A stretch of DNA of 64,000 nt from Flavobacteriaceae bacterium (GCA_024643385.1 JAHEMZ010000004.1:1-64000), one strand, 5' to 3'. Counted from the stretch's first letter, positions 25,486-34,862 are shown. Notes: generated by a model from the sequence alone, not told the origin. Translations and numbers: made by a program.

Positions 25486-27654
25486 ACCGCCGCCGCCGCC
25501 TTCGCAAAGACCGAAAGCTGCGTTAGCGATTAATTCACCTTCTGCTCCACCACCTGCAGAGGCAATTTCTACAGAAGCAATATTCTCTTCAGCGATATAT
25601 CCGGCAAACACAATAGTAGAACCATTAGGTATCGTAACTGTGATTGTTTCTATCAATCCGCTTGCGCCATAGATATCAAGGTTAACATCTGTTGGTGAAC
25701 CAATTAACGGCAAAGCGATATCAACTCCAAAAGCACTTACGTCATCATTTGGAAATTGAATTTCAAGAATATCAACGAAAGTATTAGGTCCAACTAAAAC
25801 ATCCGTATTTCCGAGGGCTCCTACAGGAATTACCACCGTATCATTATTTGGATCTGTCGGAATTAAAGAACGAACATCAATTCCTTCTTCAATTTCTCCG
25901 GCTGGGTAACAGCTGTTACCACCTGAGTTAATAGGACCGTCGCAAGAAGTAATTGCTCCCGGGCCTCCTGTAAAATCTTCATTGATCAAAGTACCACCAA
26001 AGGCAGCCTCGAAAGAAGCTCTGTCTGTAAATGTACCGGCAGTACATCCACCACCGCCGCCACCAATAGGTGCGCATTCACCCGCAAAATCGTATACGAC
26101 CTCTCTAATTGGGTCTGGAACAGACCAAGTACCTGTACCTGCATCAAACTGAACATAAGGTGATCCTTCAACCGGTGTATCATCTGTATACATCCAGAAA
26201 ACAGTAGGTTGATTCGTTGCAGTTCCCATACTAACTTCGATCCAGTAGGTCGTGTCAGAACCGGCATCTCCAGGGAAAGTAAAAGGAGTCACTGCCATGG
26301 TCATTTCATATTGGTCGGCAATCGGGTTGGGAGCCCAAGGTTGTGAACTTAAAACGGTAGGAACAACGGTCTCACTTCCTATCACTGCTCCTGGAAAACC
26401 ACTTGCATCTTCATAATACACAACATTAGCAGTTGTTGGAGGATCGCTTGGTGCCAAAGTAAGGAAATAGGTACTGATATTATCAATTGTGAAATCTTCA
26501 CCTGTGGCTACTAAAATATCAGCCGCTGATTTAAAAGCAGAATCTACTGACGATCCTGTACCGCCAGCACCTAAACCTGAAAGTGGATGCTCTTGGTTAC
26601 AAGCGCCTCCGCCACCGCCACCACAGCTCGTACAATCACCATAAACTTCTATAGGAGCTCCAAGAGCGGTAGCTGTTCCTGTATCCAATAAAGGACCCCA
26701 TGTGCCAGCAAGGGATTGCAATGCATTACCTGTAGTTGATTGACCTAGAATCACTACCGGTGGCTGCCATGGTCCGGAAGCTAAGGTACCTCCCATTTGC
26801 CAATCCACCCAATAAGTTCCTGCAGGAAGGGATAATCCCGTTGCGTCCACCGTCACTCTATAAATTGCTCTAGTGGTACCAGGATTATCTTCTGCTTGAC
26901 GATACGCATTGCTCCATACAGCTGATCCTAAAACATTGGTAACGTCATCACCCCATATAACCGAGCTTCCTCCTACTGAAGGATCACCATCCCAAATTTG
27001 AACATTGATTTCATTGATGGTTGGAGGGGATGTTGGTGCTCCGGTCTGATAGCCATAAAAAACTAGTTCGGTAACATCATAATCATCTGTAAGAACAATA
27101 TCCTCTGCGATACGATTATTATTAAGAACTTGCATTCCAGCTCCAAGCGTATTCATCCCTAAAGTTACGTTCTCAAGAACACTTAAGTCAGGATTACCGG
27201 CAACGTTGAAATAAGGTCCACTGGTATAAGCTAAATCTACAAGGCTTCTCGAATGATTAGCCCCATTGTAAGTAGATTGCATATAGGAAACCGGTCCAGA
27301 CAATAACGTACTACCTTCTACCGCATCCACAGCATCTGCTGTAGGTGTTAATACTGTTGTTAACATGACAGGACTCCGTCTTAGAGCACTAATCATGGCT
27401 GCAGCAGGATCACTAGTTAAAGTAACCGTTTTCTTCGCGTTCGCTCCGGCTGATCTTGCGGCCATTCCTGCGTAAACTTCAGCAGGAACCGCTGAAAAGC
27501 TGTCAAATGGAAGATCGCTCTTGTTTGAAACTTGCTTTTTTATTGGGCTCTTTTTAGCTTTCGTCGGGTATTCGATACTAGGTGTACCCACTCTTTCCTG
27601 GCCAAAAGCCACAAAGCACAGGAGTAAAGCAATTAATAAGGTAAATTTTTTCAT
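23434..27654 (-). CDS. Giant multidomain T9SS cargo protein A, tandem paralog
   Basis: 1406 residues, no full-length family recognised. Signal peptide 1-19 (ends FVAFGQ). The middle (about 80-536) has beta-rich modules split by poly-Gly linkers at 345-350, 531-536 and 719-725, each with nearby cysteines. Residues 537-718 are homologous to 603-777 of the neighbour. From 724 to the end it is identical to the neighbour: a Cys-rich beta domain (726-910), a pre-peptidase C-terminal (PPC)-like domain (914-1039), a second PPC-like domain interrupted by a protease-associated (PA) domain (about 1115-1255), and a T9SS sorting domain (1330-1406). No peptidase catalytic motif was seen. Likely a surface or secreted adhesin or binding protein; its own promoter region and terminator flank it. 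Confidence 0.85.
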   Translation of the reverse strand: MKKFTLLIALLLCFVAFGQERVGTPSIEYPTKAKKSPIKKQVSNKSDLPFDSFSAVPAEVYAGMAARSAGANAKKTVTLTSDPAAAMISALRRSPVMLTTVLTPTADAVDAVEGSTLLSGPVSYMQSTYNGANHSRSLVDLAYTSGPYFNVAGNPDLSVLENVTLGMNTLGAGMQVLNNNRIAEDIVLTDDYDVTELVFYGYQTGAPTSPPTINEINVQIWDGDPSVGGSSVIWGDDVTNVLGSAVWSNAYRQAEDNPGTTRAIYRVTVDATGLSLPAGTYWVDWQMGGTLASGPWQPPVVILGQSTTGNALQSLAGTWGPLLDTGTATALGAPIEVYGDCTSCGGGGGGACNQEHPLSGLGAGGTGSSVDSAFKSAADILVATGEDFTIDNISTYFLTLAPSDPPTTANVVYYEDASGFPGAVIGSETVVPTVLSSQPWAPNPIADQYEMTMAVTPFTFPGDAGSDTTYWIEVSMGTATNQPTVFWMYTDDTPVEGSPYVQFDAGTGTWSVPDPIREVVYDFAGECAPIGGGGGGCTAGTFTDRASFEAAFGGTLINEDFTGGPGAITSCDGPINSGGNSCYPAGEIEEGIDVRSLIPTDPNNDTVVIPVGALGNTDVLVGPNTFVDILEIQFPNDDVSAFGVDIALPLIGSPTDVNLDIYGASGLIETITVTIPNGSTIVFAGYIAEENIASVEIASAGGGAEGELIANAAFGLCEGGGGGGGCGDFTYENVSPTGNGVPSQIFPDFPDFDSEAVDDVVLPGPDAGELCSLDITGSGAGLPIDPNNTVVLTVYTDNGGVPGSVAFTETFPGSVDADGDGSFTLEPTGAPVLNPNTTYWVSVVAVMEFGVSGQWFWSSADDGNDAAALWQNPGGGFGLCPTWGTFADCTVGGGLGPDLLMSAEFVAVELVTFDDCEGALPISCGDSLLGSSIGATPDNAPDCDTSTQPGVWYKFVDDSGLASNYVLTTCSPNTDYDTKVSVYSGDCNNLVCVAGNDDDPNCPNFQTTVEFSGDGATTYYILVHGFAGATGNFELSLTCECVAPPNDDIADAINLIDVGCPFTDEAVAMPCATLEDGTPSGCDISGANGVWYVFTPELDGFITGTIGTPGDAPGTNLSVNNGPLAGNYSPVAASFGGAIPFTPLTQDAVVVIDDDTTGDPNDACDPIINGGDLNGKFAILKRGSCEFGLKALAAQNEGAVAVVVVNNQPGDPIVMGGGEFGDQVTIPVVMISDVEGNPIIAEILGGNTVNMTLSSDFPGVSSVTFYTAPDESSTEDELVWVDWWQNQCLPSETATIPVVAGQTYYCFVVNSGAVTDIIFDNCQLGVDSNEIEGFAFYPNPTNDIVNLSSVENIEKVALYNILGQKLMDLNVNATTTELNVSNLAAGAYLMEVTVDGQKGTYKVIKR

Positions 27655-27726
27655 GATTTATTATAATAGATTAGTTAATAGAACTTAAAAATATTCAAAA
27701 AAAAGGAAACTACAAAAGAATAATGA

Positions 27727-29846
27727 AAATGTAAACAATTAAAAAAGCCACCCCGATGAATCGGGATGGCTTCTTATCTATTAATTTGAAAAAATTATCT
27801 CTTAATCACCTTGTAGGTTCCTTTTTGTCCATCTACAGTTACTTCCATAAGGTAAGCACCAGCAGCTAGGTTAGAAACGTTCAACTCAGTGGTAGTTGCA
27901 TTTACATTAAGATCCATAAGTTTTTGACCAAGGATGTTGTAAAGCGCAACTTTCTCAATATTCTCAACTGATGATAAATTAACTATATCGTTCGTTGGGT
28001 TTGGATAGAAAGCAAAGCCTTCGATCTCATTACTGTCTACACCTAACTGACAGTTATCAAAGATGATATCGGTTACTGCACCAGAGTTCACTACGAAACA
28101 GTAGTATGTTTGACCAGCCACTACAGGAATCGTAGCAGTTTCGCTAGGCAAACACTGGTTTTGCCACCAGTCTACCCACACTAATTCGTCCTCGGTAGAA
28201 GACTCATCAGGAGCGGTATAGAAGGTAACTGAACTAACACCAGGAAAATCAGAAGACAAAGTCATATTAACTGTATTCCCTCCCAATATTTCAGCAATAA
28301 TCGGGTTACCTTCAACATCAGAGATCATCACTACAGGTATTGTAACCTGGTCTCCAAATTCTCCACCTCCCATAACGATAGGATCGCCAGGTTGGTTGTT
28401 CACAACAACAACAGCTACTGCTCCTTCATTCTGTGCAGCCAAGGCCTTAAGTCCAAATTCACAAGAACCTCGTTTTAAAATGGCAAACTTGCCGTTCAAA
28501 TCTCCACCATTGATAATTGGATCACAAGCATCGTTAGGATCACCTGTAGTATCATCATCAATAACAACAACTGCATCTTGCGTTAATGGAGTAAATGGTA
28601 TTGCTCCACCAAAACTAGCCGCTACAGGAGAATAATTACCTGCTAAAGGTCCATTATTTACACTCAAGTTCGTTCCTGGAGCATCTCCTGGAGTACCAAT
28701 AGTTCCGGTAATGAATCCATCCAATTCAGGAGTGAATACATACCATACACCGTTTGCACCGCTGATATCACAACCAGATGGAGTACCATCTTCTAAGGTG
28801 GCACAAGGCATAGCTACAGCCTCATCGGTAAATGGACATCCTACATCAATCAAATTGATCGCATCTGCAATATCATCGTTCGGTGGGGCAACACATTCAC
28901 ATGTGAGAGATAACTCAAAGTTTCCGGTGGCACCGGCAAATCCATGAACTAAGATATAGTAAGTAGTCGCTCCATCACCAGAGAACTCAACTGTAGTCTG
29001 GAAATTAGGACAATTTGGATCGTCATCATTACCAGCCACACAAACTAGATTATTACAATCGCCTGAATAAACAGATACTTTTGTATCATAGTCGGTATTT
29101 GGACTACATGTAGTAAGAACGTAGTTTGAAGCTAGACCGGAATCATCCACAAACTTATACCATACACCCGGTTGAGTCGAAGTATCACAATCAGGAGCAT
29201 TGTCAGGAGTAGCTCCAATACTAGATCCTAGAAGTGAATCCCCACAACTAATCGGTAAAGCTCCCTCACAGTCGTCGAAAGTAACTAATTCAACAGCTAC
29301 GAATTCAGCTGACATTAATAGGTCTGGACCTAATCCACCACCTACGGTACAATCAGCAAAAGTTCCCCATGTAGGACACAATCCGAATCCTCCACCCGGG
29401 TTTTGCCAAAGAGCCGCCGCATCATTTCCATCATCAGCACTAGACCAGAACCACTGTCCGGAAACTCCAAACTCCATAACAGCAACAACACTTACCCAAT
29501 AGGTTGTATTAGGGTTTAAAACAGGAGCTCCTGTTGGCTCTAAAGTAAATGAACCATCACCATCAGCATCAACACTTCCTGGGAAAGTTTCTGTAAATGC
29601 CACTGAACCAGGTACACCTCCGTTATCAGTATACACAGTAAGAACAACTGTGTTATTTGGATCAATAGGAAGACCTGCTCCTGAACCTGTAATATCTAAA
29701 GAACAAAGCTCTCCTGCATCTGGGCCAGGTAATACTACATCATCTACAGCTTCTGAATCGAAATCTGGGAAATCAGGGAAGATTTGTGAAGGAACGCCAT
29801 TACCTGTTGGAGAAACATTCTCGTAAGTAAAATCGCCACAGCCTCC
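27727..29846 (-). repeat. Long direct repeat, copy 2 (2,120 bp)
   Basis: Second copy of the 23366-25485 repeat, same orientation, offset 4,361 bases. It contains the 3' half and terminator of the 1466-aa gene and ends at the same position within the glycine tract. Recombination between the copies would remove 4,361 bases and leave one intact chimeric gene. Confidence 0.93.
27741..27771 (-). terminator. Terminator of the 1466-aa T9SS gene
   Basis: Identical to the hairpin at 23380-23410, 24 bases after the stop of the upstream paralog, followed by six Ts on the minus strand. It separates the two paralogs, so each is probably its own transcript. Confidence 0.85.
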
Positions 29847-32195
29847 GCCGCCGCCGCCGCCTCCGGCACATTCACCAAATGCGATATTTCCAATTAATTC
29901 AACGTTTGCACCAGATAAATCTTCCAGTTCTACACTGACAATTGTTTCAGAGGCGATATAACCCCAAAACGATTCCGGATTGGTACCGTTTACAGATTGG
30001 GTATCAATTAATCCACCCACTCCAAAAATTCGCACTTCAACCGGACCTGTTCCTAGTAAAGTAACAAGGTCGAAACCAAAGGAGTTTACATCATTGTTAG
30101 GGAAGTTAATGATGGTATAATCAAGAAAAGCATTAGAACCAACTACAGGAATGGTATTTCCAAATCCATCTGCAGGATCTACATAGACTGTTTGATCCCC
30201 TGCCGAATTATTGGAGGTAATCTCGATTCCGGGTAAAATTTCTCCCGCCGGGAAACAAGAATCCCCTGCTTCACTAATCACTAAACCACATTGTGAAAGA
30301 AATCCGGGTCCACCCGCTAAATCTTCCACCGGTAAAGCGCCAGCTTCAGCGTCAAAAGATGCTCGATCGGTATAAACACCGGTCGCACATCCGCCACCGC
30401 CACCGCCGCCGCCGGCGTCTGGCATACCAACCCAAGCCATTTGGGTTAAGTCTGGAACATTGATTGCTCCAACTAAAGTAGTCGCACCAGTTGCAGTATC
30501 AACTGATCTCCATTCAGCAGTGAATGCTACAGCATTAAAAGCAGCAGTAAATAATTGGTCTGAATTTACATCATAGGTCATTCCTTGACCAAAATTTAAA
30601 TCAATACCGGTAGAACCCACCAATGTATGGGCACCGGTAGCTAAATCAACAGCCCAAAGGCTATCGTCAACAACATCGGTTAAATAACCTACACCCGATG
30701 CATCAATAGCAAAAGTAACAGCTGCGGTACTTCCATTGTCAGTACCTACCAATGTTCCGGTTACTGTTCCAAGGTCAATGACACTTAATGAAACGTTGGT
30801 TCCAAAAACACCTGAAAGACCATATAAAGTTCCCGTGGATGGGTCAAATTCCATACCTACCCAACTACCTCCACCCGGAGCAGTAACATTCCCTAAGGAA
30901 GTATATACACCCGTAGCAAGATCAATACTATATAATGTATTTGTGCTCGAAGTTATTGCGTATCCGGTAGTACCATCCCCATTAGGATCGATGGCGCCAG
31001 CACCTTCAAAATCACCATTTGGATCATTAGGAGAATTTGCTATTTGTGTATAAACAGCTGGAGCTGCACTTTCAAAGGAACCAAAAGTTATTGTTTGGCT
31101 TTCATAGCCATAGGCAGTTGGAATACCGCCACCGCCGCCACCGCCGGCTTCGTCTCCTACAATATTCATAACAAATGAATTTGGTAATCCAAATGCAGCT
31201 AGTAAATCTGTTGGTACAACTGCGCCACAATCAGGGGCTAAAATCCATGAAGGACCTGTTTGACCAAGTGTATTACACCCTAAAAAGAAGCTGGTTACAC
31301 CATCTCCTTCTATACTAATTTCGTAAACTAAATTATCCCCAAAAGGTATTGTTGCAGCAATAGGTATTGAAACTATAGTACCTGCAGCAGCCGGAGTAAG
31401 GGTCTGAGTCACAGAATTCTGAAGTGTTAATACACCTCCGGGAAATGCTCCTACTAAAGACCAAATATTAACGGTTACATCAAAATTACCACTAATGGTT
31501 TCAACTCCAAATTCAGCACTCGTTACCTCAAAATCAGTCGTTACTCCAAAGTCATCATCTAAATCAAAATCTCTAAAAAAGCTATTGTTTAGAGCAGTAC
31601 CATTATTACAAGTAATCCCGTCTCCAGGTGTAATGGTTTGAGACACACTATGTGTAATGGTAACAGGCATTCTATTGTTACCACTGTTGGTTTTCGCCGT
31701 TGAAGTACCGGCAGGTCCATTGAAAATTGGAGATCCAGATCGACCATCCAAATTAGTGAACGCTAAATTTGGCTCTACATTAGACACATCTGTGATAATT
31801 TTTCTAGAACCGAAATAAGCTCTTAACATTTGAGCTTCTTCCATCGAAAAATAATCAGAGACGTTACCGGTCTGAGAACCAAGATTATTGTATTTGTTCA
31901 CTACAGCCTGCATCTTAGGGGATTGATCCTCTAATTTATTGACGGCGACTTTAGATGAAACAGAAACAGTTTTCTTTGCGTTTGCTCCGGCTGATCTTGC
32001 GGCCATTCCGGCATAAACTTCAGCAGGAACCGAAGTCAAACTCTGGTAAGGCAAAGAAACTTGGTTTGTCGCTTGTTTTTTAACCGGGCTCTTTTTAGCT
32101 TTTGTCGGGTATTCGATACTAGGCGTACCCACTCTTTCCTGGCCAAAAGCAACAAAGCACAGGAGTAAAGCAATTAATAAGGTAAATTTTTTCAT
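27795..32195 (-). CDS. Giant multidomain T9SS cargo protein B, tandem paralog
   Basis: 1466 residues. The first ~36 residues match protein A except I/V at 38, and VPAEVYAGMAARSAGANAKK recurs near residue 56. Residues about 180-350 form a beta domain unlike A. Poly-Gly tracts lie at 351-357, 595-602 and 778-785. Residues 358-594 look like a repeat-rich beta-propeller-like domain (LYSIDLATGVYTSLG, LWAVDLATGAHTLVG, RSVDTATGATTLVG). Residues 603-777 are homologous to 537-718 of A. From 784 on it is identical to A: Cys-rich domain, PPC-like, PPC-like with inserted PA domain (about 1175-1315), T9SS sorting domain (1390-1466). No catalytic motif was seen. It lies upstream of A in transcription order. 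Confidence 0.85.
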   Translation of the reverse strand: MKKFTLLIALLLCFVAFGQERVGTPSIEYPTKAKKSPVKKQATNQVSLPYQSLTSVPAEVYAGMAARSAGANAKKTVSVSSKVAVNKLEDQSPKMQAVVNKYNNLGSQTGNVSDYFSMEEAQMLRAYFGSRKIITDVSNVEPNLAFTNLDGRSGSPIFNGPAGTSTAKTNSGNNRMPVTITHSVSQTITPGDGITCNNGTALNNSFFRDFDLDDDFGVTTDFEVTSAEFGVETISGNFDVTVNIWSLVGAFPGGVLTLQNSVTQTLTPAAAGTIVSIPIAATIPFGDNLVYEISIEGDGVTSFFLGCNTLGQTGPSWILAPDCGAVVPTDLLAAFGLPNSFVMNIVGDEAGGGGGGGIPTAYGYESQTITFGSFESAAPAVYTQIANSPNDPNGDFEGAGAIDPNGDGTTGYAITSSTNTLYSIDLATGVYTSLGNVTAPGGGSWVGMEFDPSTGTLYGLSGVFGTNVSLSVIDLGTVTGTLVGTDNGSTAAVTFAIDASGVGYLTDVVDDSLWAVDLATGAHTLVGSTGIDLNFGQGMTYDVNSDQLFTAAFNAVAFTAEWRSVDTATGATTLVGAINVPDLTQMAWVGMPDAGGGGGGGGCATGVYTDRASFDAEAGALPVEDLAGGPGFLSQCGLVISEAGDSCFPAGEILPGIEITSNNSAGDQTVYVDPADGFGNTIPVVGSNAFLDYTIINFPNNDVNSFGFDLVTLLGTGPVEVRIFGVGGLIDTQSVNGTNPESFWGYIASETIVSVELEDLSGANVELIGNIAFGECAGGGGGGGGCGDFTYENVSPTGNGVPSQIFPDFPDFDSEAVDDVVLPGPDAGELCSLDITGSGAGLPIDPNNTVVLTVYTDNGGVPGSVAFTETFPGSVDADGDGSFTLEPTGAPVLNPNTTYWVSVVAVMEFGVSGQWFWSSADDGNDAAALWQNPGGGFGLCPTWGTFADCTVGGGLGPDLLMSAEFVAVELVTFDDCEGALPISCGDSLLGSSIGATPDNAPDCDTSTQPGVWYKFVDDSGLASNYVLTTCSPNTDYDTKVSVYSGDCNNLVCVAGNDDDPNCPNFQTTVEFSGDGATTYYILVHGFAGATGNFELSLTCECVAPPNDDIADAINLIDVGCPFTDEAVAMPCATLEDGTPSGCDISGANGVWYVFTPELDGFITGTIGTPGDAPGTNLSVNNGPLAGNYSPVAASFGGAIPFTPLTQDAVVVIDDDTTGDPNDACDPIINGGDLNGKFAILKRGSCEFGLKALAAQNEGAVAVVVVNNQPGDPIVMGGGEFGDQVTIPVVMISDVEGNPIIAEILGGNTVNMTLSSDFPGVSSVTFYTAPDESSTEDELVWVDWWQNQCLPSETATIPVVAGQTYYCFVVNSGAVTDIIFDNCQLGVDSNEIEGFAFYPNPTNDIVNLSSVENIEKVALYNILGQKLMDLNVNATTTELNVSNLAAGAYLMEVTVDGQKGTYKVIKR

Positions 32196-32308
32196 AATTT
32201 ATATTAATAGATTAGTTAATAATATATAAAAATATTCAAAAAAAAGGGAAACTAAAAAGTTTTTCATATAACATTTTAGGAAATTTTTAAGAAAAATAAA
32301 TAAAAGAA

Positions 32309-32336
32309 AAAAAGTCTACAGTACTGTAGACTTTTT
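32309..32336. terminator. Perfect-palindrome bidirectional terminator
   Basis: Both arms are complementary to the centre (AAAAAGTCTACAGT/ACTGTAGACTTTTT), with a T run on either strand. It lies 24 bases past the fabI stop on the minus strand and upstream of the giant T9SS gene. Confidence 0.8.
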
Positions 32337-32360
32337 GTCGATAAAATAGTGACTTTTATC

Positions 32361-33173
32361 TTATTTCATAAAGGCTTCCATCACTTCATTGCTCACCCCC
32401 ATATTAGAAAATCCTCCATCATTATACAAGTTTTGCAGCGTTACTCTTTTGGTTAGATCGCTAAAGAGGGAAACGGTATAATTGGCGCAATCCAAGGCAG
32501 TGGCATTTCCCAATGGTGACATTTTTTCCGCGTAGGCAATAAATCCATCAAATCCCTTCACCCCTTGCCCGGCCGTGGTCGGCGTAGGTGATTGCGAAAT
32601 AGTATTTACTCTTACTTTTTTATCCTTTCCGAAGAAATAACCGAAACTTCGAGCGATCGATTCCAAATAGGCTTTATTATCAGCCATATCATTATAGTCC
32701 GGAAAAACTCTTTGTGCCGCCATATAGGTTAGGGCGACAATACTGCCCCATTCATTCATGGCGTCTTTTTTATACAACACCTGCATGGTCTTGTGAAACG
32801 ACAGCGCTGACACGTCCCATCCTTTTTCTGTCCAATCATAATTTTGATCGGTATAGTGTTTTCCTTTTCGCACATTTACCGACATTCCTATGGAATGCAA
32901 TACGAAATCCAATTTTCCACCTAAATGTTCCACAGCCTGATTTACCAAGTTCTCCAGATCTTCCATATTTGTTGCATCCGCCGGAACGATCATCGAATTG
33001 GTCTTCTCTGCTAAGGCATTAATTTGGCCCATACGCATGGCGATAGGTGCATTGGTTAATACAAAAGATCCACCTTCTTCATGCACTCTTTCCGCTGTTT
33101 TCCATGCGATAGAATTTTCATCTAAAGCTCCAAAAATGATTCCTCTTTTTCCTTTTAATAAATTATAAGCCAT
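32361..33173 (-). CDS. fabI: Enoyl-ACP reductase (FabI type)
   Basis: 270 residues. It is an SDR-superfamily protein with the FabI-specific cofactor pattern GIIFGALDENSIAWKTA (residues 10-26), and a Tyr...Lys pair in RVFPDYNDMADNKAYLES near 155-170 as the catalytic residues. The enzyme reduces the trans-2-enoyl-ACP double bond in the last step of each fatty-acid elongation round, using NADH. recN precedes it on the same strand with 36 bases between. A palindromic terminator follows. Confidence 0.95.
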   Translation of the reverse strand: MAYNLLKGKRGIIFGALDENSIAWKTAERVHEEGGSFVLTNAPIAMRMGQINALAEKTNSMIVPADATNMEDLENLVNQAVEHLGGKLDFVLHSIGMSVNVRKGKHYTDQNYDWTEKGWDVSALSFHKTMQVLYKKDAMNEWGSIVALTYMAAQRVFPDYNDMADNKAYLESIARSFGYFFGKDKKVRVNTISQSPTPTTAGQGVKGFDGFIAYAEKMSPLGNATALDCANYTVSLFSDLTKRVTLQNLYNDGGFSNMGVSNEVMEAFMK

Positions 33174-33209
33174 TGATTTTTCGGTTTAATTAGTACTTGT
33201 AAATATACA

Positions 33210-34862
33210 TTAATTCAATAATTGTTTTGCATGAATAAGTGCCGAATCACTAACAGCACTTCCACCGATCATCTGCGCAATTTCATGAATTCGTTCTTCC
33301 TGCGTCAAATCTTTTATCAACGTGCGGGTCATCCCCTGGTCATCGGCCTTATATACTTTCTTATGAAAATCACCTTTGGCCGCTGTTTGTGGTAAGTGTG
33401 TAATAGTGAATAATTGCACTGTTTTGCTCATCCGCGAAAGAATAGTGGCCATTTTATACGCTACCTCTCCCGACACTCCTGTATCGATCTCATCAAATAT
33501 AATCGTTGGCAACTCTTTGTGTTCAGCCAGTATCGCTTTAACTACCAGCATCACACGACTCATTTCCCCTCCGGAAGCCACTTTTTCAATGGGGCCCATT
33601 TTAACCCCCTTATTTGCGGAAAATAAAACCGTCAAGGTATCACTTCCTATATTGCGAAAGGTGTTGGATGGCCTTAGCTGAAATTCAAAATTAGCGAACG
33701 GCAATCCCAACTCTGCCAACAAAGTTTTCAATTTTTCTTCTAACTCCGGGATATATTTTAAACGTCGCTCCGATACTAATTTCGCCTTGACCCTCATTTG
33801 TTCTTCCAAGGCAACCACTTCTTTTTCCAACGAAATAATTTTATCATCCAAGGTGGAAAAATTCTCAATTATCGATGCCAACTTATCCTCAAGTTCCTGC
33901 AGTTCTTTGACCGAAGAAACCAAATGCTTTTGCTGTAATCGATAAATATTCTGAAGCTTTTGATGGACCTCATGAAGCGATTGAGGATCGACTTCCAATT
34001 CGGAAACCGACGATTCTATCTCCTCTGTGATATCTTGTAATTCGATAGAAATGCTATTTAATCGCGCCCATAATTGTTCATACTCGGTTCCGTAAGGTTG
34101 GATCTTATGCAATAAATTTCGAACGTATTGAATTTGGTCTATTCCCCCCGTTTCTTCCTGCAATAACAACTGAAGAGAATGTGTCAAGGTTTCCTGGATC
34201 TCCTCAACATTATTTAACTTTTCATACCTCTCTTCCAAAGCTAGCTGATCAATGTCAGCCAGTTTGGCCTCTTTTAATTCCTGAAAAATGAATTGGTTAT
34301 AATCGTATTCTCGTAAGGCCTCAGCACGTTCCGTTTTCAATCGCTCGCATAATGAGGATTGACCTTTAAATTGCTGATAAGCCAATTGATAATCACTCAA
34401 GAGATCATTCGATCCGGCAACGGCATCCACAATGGACATTTGGTAAGATTCAGAAGTAAGTCGGATGGTATCATTTTGATTGTGGACATCAATGAGAAAA
34501 TCTCCGACTACTTGAAGTTGCTGAAGGGTTACCGGGGTGTCATTAACAAAGGCTCTGGACTTGCCATTTGGCAATAATTCCCGCCGAATAATGGTTTCGT
34601 CCTCATAATCCATGTCGTTCTTTTCGAATAGTTCGCGAAGACCATAGGGCTTTAAGATGAACTCCCCTTCCACCACACATTTTAAAGAGGAATCTCTGGC
34701 AGCAGTTAGATCCGCCCTTTTCCCGAGTACTAATCCCAATGCATTCAGCAGAATGGTTTTACCCGCACCGGTTTCCCCTGTAATCACCGTCAATCCTTTA
34801 TTAAAGGATACTTTGATGTCCTCAATAAGCGCGTAATTTTTTATTGTTAGCGTTGTGATCAA
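33210..34862 (-). CDS. recN: DNA repair ATPase RecN
   Basis: 550 residues, standard length, from a TTG start (34860-34862) that gives the expected beginning MITTLTIKNYALIEDIKVSF. Walker A GETGAGKTILLNAL lies near residue 30; long coiled-coil arms span about 160-380; the ABC signature ASGGEMSRVM is near 428 and Walker B IIFDEIDTGVSG near 453. This SMC-like protein holds broken DNA ends for recombination repair. It lies between porD and fabI. Confidence 0.96.
   Translation of the reverse strand: MITTLTIKNYALIEDIKVSFNKGLTVITGETGAGKTILLNALGLVLGKRADLTAARDSSLKCVVEGEFILKPYGLRELFEKNDMDYEDETIIRRELLPNGKSRAFVNDTPVTLQQLQVVGDFLIDVHNQNDTIRLTSESYQMSIVDAVAGSNDLLSDYQLAYQQFKGQSSLCERLKTERAEALREYDYNQFIFQELKEAKLADIDQLALEERYEKLNNVEEIQETLTHSLQLLLQEETGGIDQIQYVRNLLHKIQPYGTEYEQLWARLNSISIELQDITEEIESSVSELEVDPQSLHEVHQKLQNIYRLQQKHLVSSVKELQELEDKLASIIENFSTLDDKIISLEKEVVALEEQMRVKAKLVSERRLKYIPELEEKLKTLLAELGLPFANFEFQLRPSNTFRNIGSDTLTVLFSANKGVKMGPIEKVASGGEMSRVMLVVKAILAEHKELPTIIFDEIDTGVSGEVAYKMATILSRMSKTVQLFTITHLPQTAAKGDFHKKVYKADDQGMTRTLIKDLTQEERIHEIAQMIGGSAVSDSALIHAKQLLN

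Noticed and set aside
23366-29846. Insertion-sequence or transposon origin for the 2.1-kb repeat
   Set aside because: No transposase, terminal inverted repeats or target duplications were seen; the unit is gene tail plus terminator.
25480-31150. CCN/CCG repeats at several places, at first sight like short tandem or CRISPR-like repeats
   Set aside because: They are glycine codon runs inside two coding regions, without regular spacers.
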